Source of the DNA: Aporhodopirellula sallentina SM41
Lineage (GTDB): Bacteria > Planctomycetota > Planctomycetia > Pirellulales > Pirellulaceae
Direction: 5' to 3'
Assembly: GCF_000346505.1 (NCBI RefSeq)
Contig: NZ_ANOH01000115.1
Span: forward strand, 1-56,398
Length of the DNA stretch: 56,398 bases
The stretch's first letter is position 1. Each line of letters begins with the position of its first letter. This document shows, in pieces, positions 1-9,568 of the stretch. The notes under the pieces were generated by a model. That model ran no database searches. It worked only from the letters and a program-made list of their open reading frames with translations, and was not told where the DNA came from. The translations under genes and the position numbers were made by a program.

Positions 1-336
1 ATACTCATCGCGAGCGAAGAGGTTCCGCCGATTGAATCGCACCGTCTGTGCCGGCATTCGATCAAAGCGGGTCAGGCGAGCGATTCGAGGAACCTTGACT
101 TCGAAATCAACCGCCTTGAGAAACTCTTCGCCGGGTTGTTTGTCCGCGGCGGCGAGTTGACTCAGTTCGCACCAAGATCCGAAATCGTAGCTGACGTATT
201 GGCCGTCGTCGCAGTCGATCACTTCGGCACATTCCCGGTAGAGCAGTGTCAACGCACGACGCACGTTGACCACTCGAATCGGCATGTAGAAGCGATTCAA
301 AACCAACACGTTGGTGTCTAAAACCCTCGCGTTCAT
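1..336 (-). CDS. HNH endonuclease family protein, 5' part (runs off left edge)
   Basis: The minus-strand frame opens with ATG at 336 (MNARVLDTNVLVLNRFYMPI) and stays open for 112 codons to the window edge, so only the N-terminal part is seen. The visible end, FNRRNLFARDEY, matches the segment that comes just before the first CxxC zinc-binding pair and HNH core in the HNH proteins common in Pirellulales. The catalytic HNH residues lie outside the window, so nuclease activity is inferred from the family. The gene is divergent from the DUF456 gene, with 190 bases between the two starts. The short gap holds no clear promoter. Confidence 0.75.
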   Translation of the reverse strand, partial: MNARVLDTNVLVLNRFYMPIRVVNVRRALTLLYRECAEVIDCDDGQYVSYDFGSWCELSQLAAADKQPGEEFLKAVDFEVKVPRIARLTRFDRMPAQTVRFNRRNLFARDEY

Positions 337-526
337 GGATACTACTGTCCTTTCGCTGAGCGAAGCGGGAGTCGGGTTGTAGGTCGCCGCTACCATGGTA
401 ACGATTCGCGAAGTCTCGTTCTACTTCGATCAACACCATTCTCAGCCGCTCCCCCGTTGAGATTGTCTCTTTGAGACGGAATCCACGGGGGACGGGTTCG
501 CCAACACGCAAATACTTCATCAAACC

Positions 527-1180
527 ATGATTGAATCTTTTGGGGTTTCCGCGTTGTTCGACGACGGATTTGCGACATTCCTGGCGGACTGGTCGGTTTG
601 GTTGGAGGGTTGGAAAGATTCGGCTCAGGCGGTGCTTTTGTCCGGGGGGGTGGTGGCTCTCGCGGTGTTGTTGGTGTTGGTTTGCGTCGCCGCGTGGTTG
701 ACGAATTTGGTGGCTCTGCCGGGGAACTGGTTGGCGGTCTTGGCGATCGGGTTGTATGCCTGGTTGGGGCCGGAAACGGGGCGTGCGCAGATCGGGCTGG
801 TCGCGGTCGGGTTGGCTTTCATGGCTGCGGTGGTTGGCGAGTTGATCGAGTTTGCAGCGGGCGCCGTCGGGGCGAGTCGTGCGGGCGCGAGCCGTCGAGG
901 CACCATCATGGCGATCGCCGGATCGGTTGTCGGGGCGATCGTCGGAGGCATCGTCGGGTTGCCGATCCCGGTGCTCGGACCCGTGCTCGCCGCGTTGCTC
1001 TTCGGCGGCGTGGGGGCCACCGCGGGGGCGATGTTGGCGGAGTGGCAGGATGGGAAGTCCTGGCGTGAGAATTGGCGGATCGGGCGGGCGGCGTTTTGGG
1101 GGCGGACGACCGGCGTGGTGGGAAAAATGGTCGCCGGATTGATCGTTGTCCTGATCTGCCTGATCGCAGTGCTGTTTTGA
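527..1180 (+). CDS. DUF456 domain membrane protein
   Basis: A 217-residue protein made almost entirely of hydrophobic, Gly/Ala-rich segments. One segment lies near residues 40-65 (VVALAVLLVLVCVAAWLTNL), followed by the family's LPGNW turn and further helices from about 75 to 165 that include glycine-zipper-like stretches. The charged loop EWQDGKSW near 170 and a last C-terminal helix fit the DUF456 family of small inner-membrane proteins. Their function is unknown. The start is the ATG at 527; the codons before it give no hydrophobic signal. It stands 355 bases upstream of smc in the same direction and may not share its transcript. Confidence 0.8.
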   Translation: MIESFGVSALFDDGFATFLADWSVWLEGWKDSAQAVLLSGGVVALAVLLVLVCVAAWLTNLVALPGNWLAVLAIGLYAWLGPETGRAQIGLVAVGLAFMAAVVGELIEFAAGAVGASRAGASRRGTIMAIAGSVVGAIVGGIVGLPIPVLGPVLAALLFGGVGATAGAMLAEWQDGKSWRENWRIGRAAFWGRTTGVVGKMVAGLIVVLICLIAVLF

Positions 1181-1535
1181 AAATCGAGCTAGCAAATTTT
1201 GTGGTTGGGACGCCGCTTTCGGGGCGAAACCGAGGCGTCTTCTCGGATGCCCATAAATGTCTAGCGAGGCCCCACTCTGCCTAAATTCTCTCTTTGGCGA
1301 GTTTCTAAGGCATTTTGGCGAGCATTTTGCGGGCCACCGGGGCGTATTCAACTAGGATTTGCCGGGTGTTTTGTCTAATCTTGTACGTCGAGCGAGGACC
1401 CGAGGCGGTCCCGCGACGAACCCTTTGCAGAGGTGTTCGTAAGTGATCGAGTGCCGACCGTTGCCGGTCTGCGATTTTGATTTCCTGTTCTGAGTTCCTG
1501 TCCCCTTCCACGTCCGGCCCACAGCCCTACCCCCT
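1181..1535. other. Intergenic region upstream of smc
   Basis: These 355 bases hold no convincing gene. The one structure seen is a hairpin at 1209-1239: outer arms GACGCC and GGCGTC, and inner arms TTTCG and CGAAA around a GGG loop. It lies shortly after the DUF456 stop and could end that transcript, although no T-run follows. No clear -35/-10 pair was picked out before smc. Confidence 0.5.
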
Positions 1536-4500
1536 ATGCTCAAAGCACTCGAGCTGGCCGGATTCAAGAGTTTCGCGGATCGAACTCGCTTTGATTTTCC
1601 CGATGGGATCACCGTTGTGGTCGGGCCAAACGGGTCGGGGAAATCAAACATCGTTGACGCGATGAAATGGGTTCTCGGCAGCCAGAGTGCCAAGAGTCTT
1701 CGTGGCAAAGACATGTCGGACGTGATCTTCAAAGGGTCACAAACTCGAGGTCCGTCGGGGGCGGCCGAGGCGACGATCATTTTCGACAACTCGGAAGGAC
1801 AGTTGCCCGTCGATGCGCCGGAGGTTCACGTCACTCGGCGAGTTTATCGCAGCGGCGAGGGTGAGTACCTGATCAACAATCAGGCCGTCCGTCTCAAAGA
1901 CGTTAAGGCGTTGATCCGCGGCACCGGTATCGGAATCGACGCGTACAGTCTGATCGAGCAAGGTAAGGTCGACCGGATGCTGCAGGCCAACGCGAAGGAT
2001 CGTCGTGCGATCTTCGAAGAGGCCGCAGGGATCAGTCGTTTCAAAGCCAAAAAAGTCGAGGCCGAACGACGTTTGGCTCGCGTGCAACAGAACCTGACCC
2101 GCTTGGGTGACATCGTTGACGAAGTCGCGACCCGTTTGAAAACGCTCAAAAGCCAAGCCGGAAAAGCCGAACGCTATCGTCAGGCATCGGACCGGCTGAA
2201 GGAATTGCGAACCGTTGTTGCGTGGAACGATTGGTTCTCGCTGTGCAGCGAATTGGAAACCGCTCAGCAAAAGCTGGCCGAAGCGTCTGCATCGCACGAA
2301 TCAAGCGAGGCGCTGCGGGAATCGCTCGAGGAAGAACGTCAAGCCGCCGACATGCGGTTGCAGGCCATCGCCGAAGAAGCCCGCGACGCCGAACGTGCCC
2401 GAGGGGAATTGTCGGGCGAAGTGGCTCGGTTGCAGGGGCGACGTGAATCCGACCAGACCACCTTGGCTGAACAGCGACGGACGTTGGCGGGGCATTATCG
2501 TCGGTTGCGAGTGACCCGCACGGCGGCCGGAAGTGCGACCGCTGATCTGCAGAAAGCGATCGCGGACCTCGAAATCGCCCAGGCCCAGGCGGCCGAGGTT
2601 GTCCACCGGAAAGAAACGATCACTGAAGACCGGGATCGCCTGCAGAAGGAAGTCAACGCGATTCAAAACCGCCGCGATGAATCGCAACGAGATCATCTCG
2701 CCGCGGTGCGACGCGTCGCCGATCACGAAGCGAATCGCCAACGCGTGGCACAACAGATGGTCGAGGCGACCCGCGCGATTGCCGAGACCAAACGCAATCT
2801 CGAAACCGCTGAAGCCAACCTGTTGACCGCTCGAGAAGAGCACGAAGCAGCGACGGCGGAGGTTACCCGCCTCGAAGACGAGATCGCCGCGTCGAAAAAA
2901 CTCGTCGATATCGCGGACGCGAAACTCGCCGAAACCCGGCGTTTGTTCGAACGACGTCGCGACGAAATCGGTTCGCTGAAGATTCGGTTGCAAGGGATCA
3001 CCGAGCGGGCCAAAGTTCTTGGCGAGTTGGAGGAGCGACAAGAAGGGGTCAGTGGTGGTGTTCGTGAAATTTTGCGACTGCCCGACGGAGAGCTTCGAAA
3101 GCAACTCGTCGGTTTGGTTGCCGAGTGTTTCAATGTCGATCGTCAAGTCGCACCGCTTATCGATGCCGCGTTGGGGCCTCGGACGCAGTACGTGATCGTT
3201 CGTGGTCCGGCAATCGGAGATGCCATCGCGGCGGGCGAGATCAAGATCGCGAGCCGAGTCGGAATTATCCGTTTGGATGAATTACCGGCCCGTCGGCCCG
3301 GCGACCGTATCCGTCTCGACGGGCTTGCCGGGGTGATCGGACGGGCCGACCGAATGGTTGACTGTGATGACTATTTGCAGCCGTTGGTTCGGCATCTGCT
3401 CGGCAACACTTGGCTCGTCGATTCGCTCGGCACGGCGTTGGGGCTGCGAAAACTGTCCGGTGCCGGGTTGCGATTTGTCACCGCGTCGGGTGATCTGCTC
3501 GACAACGACGGATCGAGCGTGGTCGGGCCTCCCGGCGGTGAAACAGGACTCGTCAGCCGCCGCAGTGAATTGCAGTCGGCCCGATCGGAAATGGAACACT
3601 ACGCGTTTCAGATCGCCGAAGCGGAAAAAGAAATCACTCGTTTGGCCGAAGAAATCGATGCCAACGCGGCCGAGTTAGGACGCCACGAACAAACCCAACG
3701 CGACTGGATCACTCGACACGCTGCTGCAGAGGCTCGCAGTCATCACATCGCCGAGCGTGTAGCGGCGCGACAGGCATCGGTCGATGAATTGAACAATACC
3801 GGCGGAGAGCACGAGCGGATCTTGGCTGAAGCGAAGGCCCAGGACGCGGAATTGGATCTGTCGATTCGCAGCGGGAAGGAATCGATCGCTTTGCTCGAAG
3901 AACAACGGCAAAGCATCGAAAGCGAACTCGCCGCGGCCACCGAGAAATTGCAGGCCGTTCAAAGCGAAGCGATGAGCGTTTCGGTTGAGTCAGCTCGGTT
4001 GGAACAACAGGTCGAATCGCTCGCAACGGCGGCGGAAGTCGCACGCCGGGATCAAAGCCAACGTGAGGCAGCCAAGCAGGAAATCCGAGACGCGATCGCC
4101 CATACTCGCGAACGGTTGTCGCAGGTCGAAACACGAATCGTGCAAGCCGACGATCGGTTGGCGGAACTGTTGATCGAAAGCGAAGCCGCCGAAGAATCGC
4201 TGCGTGTGTTCGCTCTACGTGCCGACGCGCAGCGAACCGAAGCACGCAAGGTGCAGACGCAAACTCAAGCGGCAATCAAGGCGGTCGCTGCGGCGGCCGA
4301 AGCGGTTTCGTCGATCACCGCGTCGCGTGACGCGGCCGAACTCAAACGCAACACGTTGGCCGAACGCATCAAAGAAGATTACGAGATCGATCTTCGTGGT
4401 GACGACCCACCGGAGGAAATCGCTGAGATCGAAGACCGCGCCGCCGTCGATGCCGAAATCGCCAAACTGCGTTCGCAGGTTCAGAACGTGGGTTCGGTCA

Positions 4501-5114
4501 ACATGGAGGCTCTCGAAGAACTCAATGAACTGCAGGTTCGTTACGACGAACTGCACGGCCAGTATCAAGACCTCACCGCGGCGAAGGACTCGCTGCAACG
4601 CGTGATCGCGCGGATCAATTCGGATTCGAGACGGTTGTTCCTCGATACGCTCGAAGCGATTCGTCAGAACTTTCAAAAGCTGTATCGCAAATCATTCGGC
4701 GGAGGAAACGCCGACTTGGTCCTCGAGGAGGCCGACGATCCGCTCGAAGCCGGTGTCGAGATCGTTGCGACGCCGCCCGGTAAACCGAGTTTCAGCAATT
4801 CGTTGTTGTCCGGGGGCGAGAAAGCTCTCACGGCGGTCGCGCTGCTGATGTCGATTTTCCAGTATCGTCCGAGCCCATTCTGTGTGCTCGACGAAGTGGA
4901 CGCGCCGTTCGATGAAGCCAACATCGGACGATTCGTTACCGTGCTGAGTGAATTCCTTGATCACTCGAAGTTTGTCGTGGTGACGCACAGTAAGAAAACG
5001 ATGACGGCTGCCACGACACTCTACGGCGTCACGATGCAGGAATCGGGTGTCAGCAAGCAAGTCTCGATTCGATTCGAAGACGTCAGCGAAGATGGCCAGA
5101 TCAGCGCCGCCTGA
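1536..5114 (+). CDS. smc: Chromosome segregation protein SMC
   Basis: The 1192-residue product has the full SMC layout. The N-terminal ATPase half begins MLKALELAGFKSFADRTRFD and carries Walker A GPNGSGKS at 30-37. A long coiled coil follows, then a hinge at about 505-665 (GVSGGVREILRLPDGELR onward), a returning coiled coil, and a C-terminal ATPase half with the ABC signature LSGGEK near 1092 and Walker B CVLDEVDAP shortly after. It forms the ATP-gated ring that compacts and separates newly replicated chromosomes in the nucleoid. The length is typical for bacteria. The partner genes scpA and scpB are not in the window. The ATG at 1536 is the natural family start. Confidence 0.97.
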   Translation: MLKALELAGFKSFADRTRFDFPDGITVVVGPNGSGKSNIVDAMKWVLGSQSAKSLRGKDMSDVIFKGSQTRGPSGAAEATIIFDNSEGQLPVDAPEVHVTRRVYRSGEGEYLINNQAVRLKDVKALIRGTGIGIDAYSLIEQGKVDRMLQANAKDRRAIFEEAAGISRFKAKKVEAERRLARVQQNLTRLGDIVDEVATRLKTLKSQAGKAERYRQASDRLKELRTVVAWNDWFSLCSELETAQQKLAEASASHESSEALRESLEEERQAADMRLQAIAEEARDAERARGELSGEVARLQGRRESDQTTLAEQRRTLAGHYRRLRVTRTAAGSATADLQKAIADLEIAQAQAAEVVHRKETITEDRDRLQKEVNAIQNRRDESQRDHLAAVRRVADHEANRQRVAQQMVEATRAIAETKRNLETAEANLLTAREEHEAATAEVTRLEDEIAASKKLVDIADAKLAETRRLFERRRDEIGSLKIRLQGITERAKVLGELEERQEGVSGGVREILRLPDGELRKQLVGLVAECFNVDRQVAPLIDAALGPRTQYVIVRGPAIGDAIAAGEIKIASRVGIIRLDELPARRPGDRIRLDGLAGVIGRADRMVDCDDYLQPLVRHLLGNTWLVDSLGTALGLRKLSGAGLRFVTASGDLLDNDGSSVVGPPGGETGLVSRRSELQSARSEMEHYAFQIAEAEKEITRLAEEIDANAAELGRHEQTQRDWITRHAAAEARSHHIAERVAARQASVDELNNTGGEHERILAEAKAQDAELDLSIRSGKESIALLEEQRQSIESELAAATEKLQAVQSEAMSVSVESARLEQQVESLATAAEVARRDQSQREAAKQEIRDAIAHTRERLSQVETRIVQADDRLAELLIESEAAEESLRVFALRADAQRTEARKVQTQTQAAIKAVAAAAEAVSSITASRDAAELKRNTLAERIKEDYEIDLRGDDPPEEIAEIEDRAAVDAEIAKLRSQVQNVGSVNMEALEELNELQVRYDELHGQYQDLTAAKDSLQRVIARINSDSRRLFLDTLEAIRQNFQKLYRKSFGGGNADLVLEEADDPLEAGVEIVATPPGKPSFSNSLLSGGEKALTAVALLMSIFQYRPSPFCVLDEVDAPFDEANIGRFVTVLSEFLDHSKFVVVTHSKKTMTAATTLYGVTMQESGVSKQVSIRFEDVSEDGQISAA

Positions 5115-5368
5115 TCTATATGCCATTTGGCGGTGAGGCGAACCCTCGTCGTTCGGCGCAGGGAATCGAGAGATTTTCTTGCCGTTTTCATCGGTACTTC
5201 TTCATCTGCAATTCGCGCCAACGTGCTGCGACGAAATTGCTAATCGGTTCCAATGAAAAAGAGAAGTGCGTCCCACGCTATCGTGACGACCTTCACGCGG
5301 AATCCGATTCAATAAGCCGGCAATATCGATTCTTGCCGAACTCAACACCATGCCATGACGAAGCACCC

Positions 5369-6349
5369 ATGACGAAGAATAAGCAACAACCTTGCGTGAT
5401 CGCACACCGAGGAGCGAGCGGCTATGTGCCCGAGCATACGTTGATGGCAAAGGGCATCGCTCATGCCATGGGCGCCGATTTCATCGAACAGGATGTCGTG
5501 CTGAGTAGAGACGGGGTTCCCGTTGTGTCGCATGACGTGCATTTAGATACCGTCACCGATGTTGCGAAAGTCTTCCCGCATCGCCGGCGAAGCGATGGAC
5601 GTTACTACGTGATCGACTTCACGGTTGCTGAGTTGAAAACGCTAAGTATTTACGAGCGATTTGATCGTGTCAGCGGCAATCCTGTTTTTCCGACACGCTA
5701 TCCGACCGGCGAAGGGGAGTTTCGGATCGTAACGCTCGCCGAAGAGTTGCGGTTCATCCAAAATCTCAATCGAACAACCGGACGGGAAGCGGGCGTCTAT
5801 CCGGAAATCAAAAGACCGTTGTGGCATCGTGAGCAAGGCATGGAGATCACTCCGGTGGTGCTCCGTGTGCTCGCGGAATTCGGATACGCCAATCCGGAAG
5901 ACCGCTGTTTTCTGCAGTGCTTTGACTCGGAAGAGGTGGTCGCTGTACGCAAGCGGCATGGTTACCGTGGTCGGTTGATTCAGTTGATCGGCAGCGGGCA
6001 CGATGTCGAGTCGGGAACCGACTACAACCGATTGAAGTCACACGAGGGATTGGCTGAGATCGCAAAGGTTGTTGACGGCATTGGGCCATCTCTCCCGGCG
6101 GTGTTAACGACGATCGAGGAGGAAGGAGACAGCCAATTGGTTTCTACCGGACTCACCGAGATGGCTCATTCGTTTGGTTTGCTCGTTCATCCATGGACAT
6201 TTCGTGCGGACGCGTTGCCGAGCGTGGTGTCGTCGAGTCAGGCTTGTTTGGATGCGTGCTTTCAAACGGTGGGAATTGATGGATTGTTTGCGGACCAACC
6301 TGATGCGGTTGTCCGCTATCTAAGATCTCTGAGGGAGGTCGGTTCATGA
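5369..6349 (+). CDS. glpQ: Glycerophosphodiester phosphodiesterase (GlpQ-type)
   Basis: Predicted to hydrolyse glycerophosphodiesters to sn-glycerol 3-phosphate and an alcohol. The 326-residue protein starts at ATG 5369, which leaves only eight residues before the family core [15 protein letters not shown]. The GDPD residues are in place: His13, Arg14, Glu40, Asp42 and His55. The later segments [20 protein letters not shown] and HPWTFRAD follow E. coli GlpQ more closely than UgpQ. No signal peptide is visible, and the upstream in-frame codons do not encode one. It therefore appears to act in the cytoplasm, unlike E. coli GlpQ. Its stop overlaps the glpK start (ATGA), so it is the first gene of a glp operon. 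Confidence 0.9.
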   Translation: MTKNKQQPCVIAHRGASGYVPEHTLMAKGIAHAMGADFIEQDVVLSRDGVPVVSHDVHLDTVTDVAKVFPHRRRSDGRYYVIDFTVAELKTLSIYERFDRVSGNPVFPTRYPTGEGEFRIVTLAEELRFIQNLNRTTGREAGVYPEIKRPLWHREQGMEITPVVLRVLAEFGYANPEDRCFLQCFDSEEVVAVRKRHGYRGRLIQLIGSGHDVESGTDYNRLKSHEGLAEIAKVVDGIGPSLPAVLTTIEEEGDSQLVSTGLTEMAHSFGLLVHPWTFRADALPSVVSSSQACLDACFQTVGIDGLFADQPDAVVRYLRSLREVGS

Positions 6350-7842
6350 AGTACATTTTGGCATTCGATCAGGGAACGACGAGCAGTCGTGCGATCCTGT
6401 TTGATAATGCGGGGCAAATGGGTGGCGTTGCTTCGAAAGAGCATCGGCAGATTTTTCCGAGTTCAGGTTGGGTTGAACACGACGCGGTCGAAATTTGGGA
6501 AGCGCAGCGAGACGTCGCCCGACGCGTTCTCAAAGAGAACCAAATTGACGCTGATGACATCGCTGCGATCGGGATCACCAACCAACGTGAAACCACCGTG
6601 CTGTGGGATCGCAAAACCGGAGAGCCGCTTCACAACGCCATCGTTTGGCAGGATCGTCGCACGGCGGAGTACTGCGACCATCTCCGGCAGGAAGGGCATG
6701 CCGCATCGATTGCCGAAAAGACAGGATTGGTCATTGACCCCTATTTCAGTGGCACCAAGTTGCGGTGGTTGCTCGATCAAATCCCGGACGCTCGAGAAAG
6801 AGCGGACCGCGGTGAGTTGGCGTTTGGCACCGTCGACAGTTGGCTGCTATGGAAACTCAGCGACGGACAGTTGCATGTCACGGATGTCAGCAACGCGTCG
6901 CGGACGATGTTGTTTAACTTGCAGACGCAGTCGTGGGACGAGGATCTGCTCAACCTGCTCGAAATACCCGCGAGTGTTCTTCCAGAGGTGCGGCCATCGA
7001 GCTGCGTTTATGGTGAGTGTTCGCCTGAGATCTTGGGGCGACCGATTCCTTTGGCGGGATGTGCAGGTGACCAGCACGCCGCGTTGTTTGGTCAAAACTG
7101 CACCAAACACGGGATGGCGAAAAATACCTACGGAACCGGTTGCTTTGTTTTGATGAACATCGGTGACGAAGCGGTTTCATCGAAGTGCAATCTGTTGACG
7201 ACAATCGCATGCAGCGGCGAACCCAAACCGCAATTCGCTCTCGAAGGCAGTATCTTCACCGCGGGCTCGGCGGTTCAGTGGCTGCGTGATGGGTTGGGCG
7301 TGATCGAGTCGTCGGCGGATGTGATGTCGCTTGCTGAGTCGGTCCCGGACACCGGTGATTGTTATTTGGTTCCCGCTTTCGCCGGACTCGGTGCACCTCA
7401 CTGGGATCCGTACGCACGCGGAGTCCTCGTCGGCATTTCGGGAGGGACGACGGCGGGACACATCGCGCGGGCGACATTAGAAGGAATCGCATTCCAAGTC
7501 GCCGACGTGCTCGAGGCGATGAGCGAAGACGCCGGCTTGTCTGTGCGGGAGTTGCGGGTTGACGGCGGGGCGAGTGTGAATGATCTGTTGATGCAGTTCC
7601 AAGCCGACATTTTGCAGGTGCCGGTCGTACGACCAAAAGTGATCGAAACGACAGCGATCGGGGCAGCATTCTTGGCTGGGTTGGCGGTCGGGTTTTGGAA
7701 AGGTATCGACGAGGTCGAGTCGATTTGGAAAAGCGAGCGTGTCTTCGAACCGTCCATGCCCGCGGCCGATGTGTCTCGACGGCGAGAACGATGGCGTCAG
7801 GCGGTAGAGCGTAGCCGGGGATGGCAACAACATGAATCGTGA
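6346..7842 (+). CDS. glpK: Glycerol kinase
   Basis: Phosphorylates glycerol with ATP to sn-glycerol 3-phosphate in the cytoplasm. The 498-residue length is normal for GlpK. The FGGY-kinase features are clear: the N-terminal phosphate-binding loop [28 protein letters not shown], the substrate segment [20 protein letters not shown], and the second signature near 420 that includes [16 protein letters not shown]. It overlaps glpQ by 4 bases and glpD by 11 bases, so the three are very likely co-transcribed and translationally coupled. No glpF glycerol facilitator gene is next to it. Confidence 0.96.
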   Translation: MKYILAFDQGTTSSRAILFDNAGQMGGVASKEHRQIFPSSGWVEHDAVEIWEAQRDVARRVLKENQIDADDIAAIGITNQRETTVLWDRKTGEPLHNAIVWQDRRTAEYCDHLRQEGHAASIAEKTGLVIDPYFSGTKLRWLLDQIPDARERADRGELAFGTVDSWLLWKLSDGQLHVTDVSNASRTMLFNLQTQSWDEDLLNLLEIPASVLPEVRPSSCVYGECSPEILGRPIPLAGCAGDQHAALFGQNCTKHGMAKNTYGTGCFVLMNIGDEAVSSKCNLLTTIACSGEPKPQFALEGSIFTAGSAVQWLRDGLGVIESSADVMSLAESVPDTGDCYLVPAFAGLGAPHWDPYARGVLVGISGGTTAGHIARATLEGIAFQVADVLEAMSEDAGLSVRELRVDGGASVNDLLMQFQADILQVPVVRPKVIETTAIGAAFLAGLAVGFWKGIDEVESIWKSERVFEPSMPAADVSRRRERWRQAVERSRGWQQHES

Positions 7843-9397
7843 ATCCGTTCTGCAGGCGATCTCAGGTGACAGTAAAACCTATGACGTGGTCATCATCGGT
7901 GGCGGTGCGACCGGTGCCGGGATTGCGCTCGATGCGGCGGTGCGTGGGCTGTCGACGTTGTTGCTCGAGCAATCCGATTTCGGAAAAGGGACGTCGAGTC
8001 GCAGTACGAAATTGATCCACGGCGGTGTTCGCTATCTGCAACAAGGCGACATTGCGATGGTTCGTGATTCGCTCCGCGAGCGGGCTCGTTTACAACAAAA
8101 CGCACCTCATCTCGTGCGTCCGTTGCCGTTCATTGTCCCCTGTGAATCGCTTTGGCAGCGGTTCATGATGCGGACCGGATTCTTTCTATATGACTTCCTC
8201 GCCGGACGGAGTCAGTTCCCGCGGGCCCGCGGTAAGAATGCTGAAGCGGCCCGAGAGATGGTTTCCACGGTGCGTCCCGAACGGTTGCGTTGGGGAGGCG
8301 TCGTTTACTTTGACGGACAGTTTGATGACAGTCGTCTGCTGATTCACATGGCGATGTCGGCGATCGATCATGGGGCGTCGTTGTTGAACTACTGCCGCGT
8401 TACCGGATTGAAGAGTGATGAGGAACACCGCGTCAGTGGCGTCGAATTCGTAGACGAAGAAACCGGTCAGCAGATGAGTGTTCGCGCAGAGTGCGTGATC
8501 AACGCGACCGGTCCTTTCTGTGACACGGTTCGGCAGATGGACGATCAGTCGTCACCGCGAATCATCGCGCCGAGTCAGGGCGTGCACATCGTGTTGCCAC
8601 GTGAGTTCTTGCCGGGTGAGACGGCGGTGATTGTTCCGAAAACATCCGACGGACGGGTGTTGTTCTTAATCCCTTGGCATGACCACGTTGTTGTCGGCAC
8701 GACGGACACTCCGATCGATCATGCCACGTTGGAGCCACTCGCCCAAGAGAGCGAAATCGAGTTCCTGCTGCAAACCGCAGCCGATTATCTGACTCGCGTT
8801 CCGCGTCGCGAGGATTGCTTGAGTGTGTTTGTTGGTGTTCGACCTTTGGTCAGTCCGCCGTCGGGGGCGGGCGAAGAGACGAAGTCGTTGTCACGCGACC
8901 ACACGATTTTGATCTCAAAGAGTGGACTGATCACAATCACCGGTGGGAAATGGACGACGGTTCGAAAGATGGCCGAGGACTGCGTGGATCGAGCCATCGA
9001 TCATGCGGACTTGCGCGTTAACGGCAAGTCGACCGTTGATTTAAAACTGCATGGCGCGACGGAGGCACCGGATGCATCGGTTTACGGTACCGATGAAACG
9101 GAGATTGAAAAGCTAATCGAAGAGTCACCTGATCTCGGCCGTCAACTGCATCCCGAGTTGGCTGTTCGAGCCGTGGAAGTCGTGTGGGCGGTGCGACGCG
9201 AAATGGCCCGGACCGTCGATGATGTTCTCGCACGCCGCACGCGTGCATTGTTTCTCAATCGAACCGCCGCCGAAACGATCGCACCGGAAGTGGCACGGAT
9301 CATGGCTGAAGAAATGGGCAAAGACGCCGGGTGGGAGCAGCAGCAACTCGCGGAGTTCGGCAGCGTTGCGGCTCATTTCGGCATGCCAGCACCGTAA
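7832..9397 (+). CDS. glpD: FAD-dependent glycerol-3-phosphate dehydrogenase
   Basis: Oxidises sn-glycerol 3-phosphate to dihydroxyacetone phosphate at the inner face of the membrane and passes electrons to the quinone pool. The 521-residue protein has the Rossmann FAD loop [17 protein letters not shown] near 20-36, the glpD signature [20 protein letters not shown], and the later motifs [15 protein letters not shown] and [15 protein letters not shown]. The C-terminal DAO domain ([21 protein letters not shown]) is present. It closes the glpQ-glpK-glpD operon, which would feed both phospholipid head groups and free glycerol into central metabolism. The type II NADH dehydrogenase at 18.7 kb could serve the same quinone pool. 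Confidence 0.95.
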   Translation: MNRESVLQAISGDSKTYDVVIIGGGATGAGIALDAAVRGLSTLLLEQSDFGKGTSSRSTKLIHGGVRYLQQGDIAMVRDSLRERARLQQNAPHLVRPLPFIVPCESLWQRFMMRTGFFLYDFLAGRSQFPRARGKNAEAAREMVSTVRPERLRWGGVVYFDGQFDDSRLLIHMAMSAIDHGASLLNYCRVTGLKSDEEHRVSGVEFVDEETGQQMSVRAECVINATGPFCDTVRQMDDQSSPRIIAPSQGVHIVLPREFLPGETAVIVPKTSDGRVLFLIPWHDHVVVGTTDTPIDHATLEPLAQESEIEFLLQTAADYLTRVPRREDCLSVFVGVRPLVSPPSGAGEETKSLSRDHTILISKSGLITITGGKWTTVRKMAEDCVDRAIDHADLRVNGKSTVDLKLHGATEAPDASVYGTDETEIEKLIEESPDLGRQLHPELAVRAVEVVWAVRREMARTVDDVLARRTRALFLNRTAAETIAPEVARIMAEEMGKDAGWEQQQLAEFGSVAAHFGMPAP

Positions 9398-9463
9398 ACC
9401 ACCATGGCCGCTGTTCAGATCGAACGCGGCCGGTGATCTCGGCAAGGCGAGTTGGATTGAGAG

Positions 9464-9568
9464 CGCATTCGAAGTTGGACGTGTCCGATCCTCGTCGCTG
9501 AATCCGCCAGAATTCAGGCCGCCGATGTTAATCGGCATCGGCTACATCATTCTTGAAGATGCGTTAGA
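9464..9568 (-). repeat. Intergenic element R1, copy 1 (minus orientation)
   Basis: This is the reverse complement of the R1 element also seen near 20.0, 27.0 and 44.8 kb. Shared parts are GATGTxGCCGATG, the hairpin core CTGAATTCTGGCGGATTCAG, and ATCGGACACGT. Its ends resemble each other in inverted orientation (ACGCATCTTCAAG against GCGCATTCGAAG). The element fills most of the space between the converging glpD and low-complexity genes, and its right end contains the TAA stop of the minus-strand gene. Confidence 0.75.

Noticed and set aside
107-520. Minus-strand reading frame from ATG 520 beginning MKYLRVGEPVPRGFRLKETI
   Set aside because: The first 50 residues look protein-like, but the frame overlaps the HNH start and the rest is Arg/Gln-rich. 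A start 6 bases from the divergent DUF456 ATG is unlikely, so it is left out.
107-1351. Long minus-strand open frame opposite the DUF456 gene
   Set aside because: It is a GC-rich shadow frame with Arg/Pro/Gln-rich text and no domain, and the DUF456 frame is clearly the real one.
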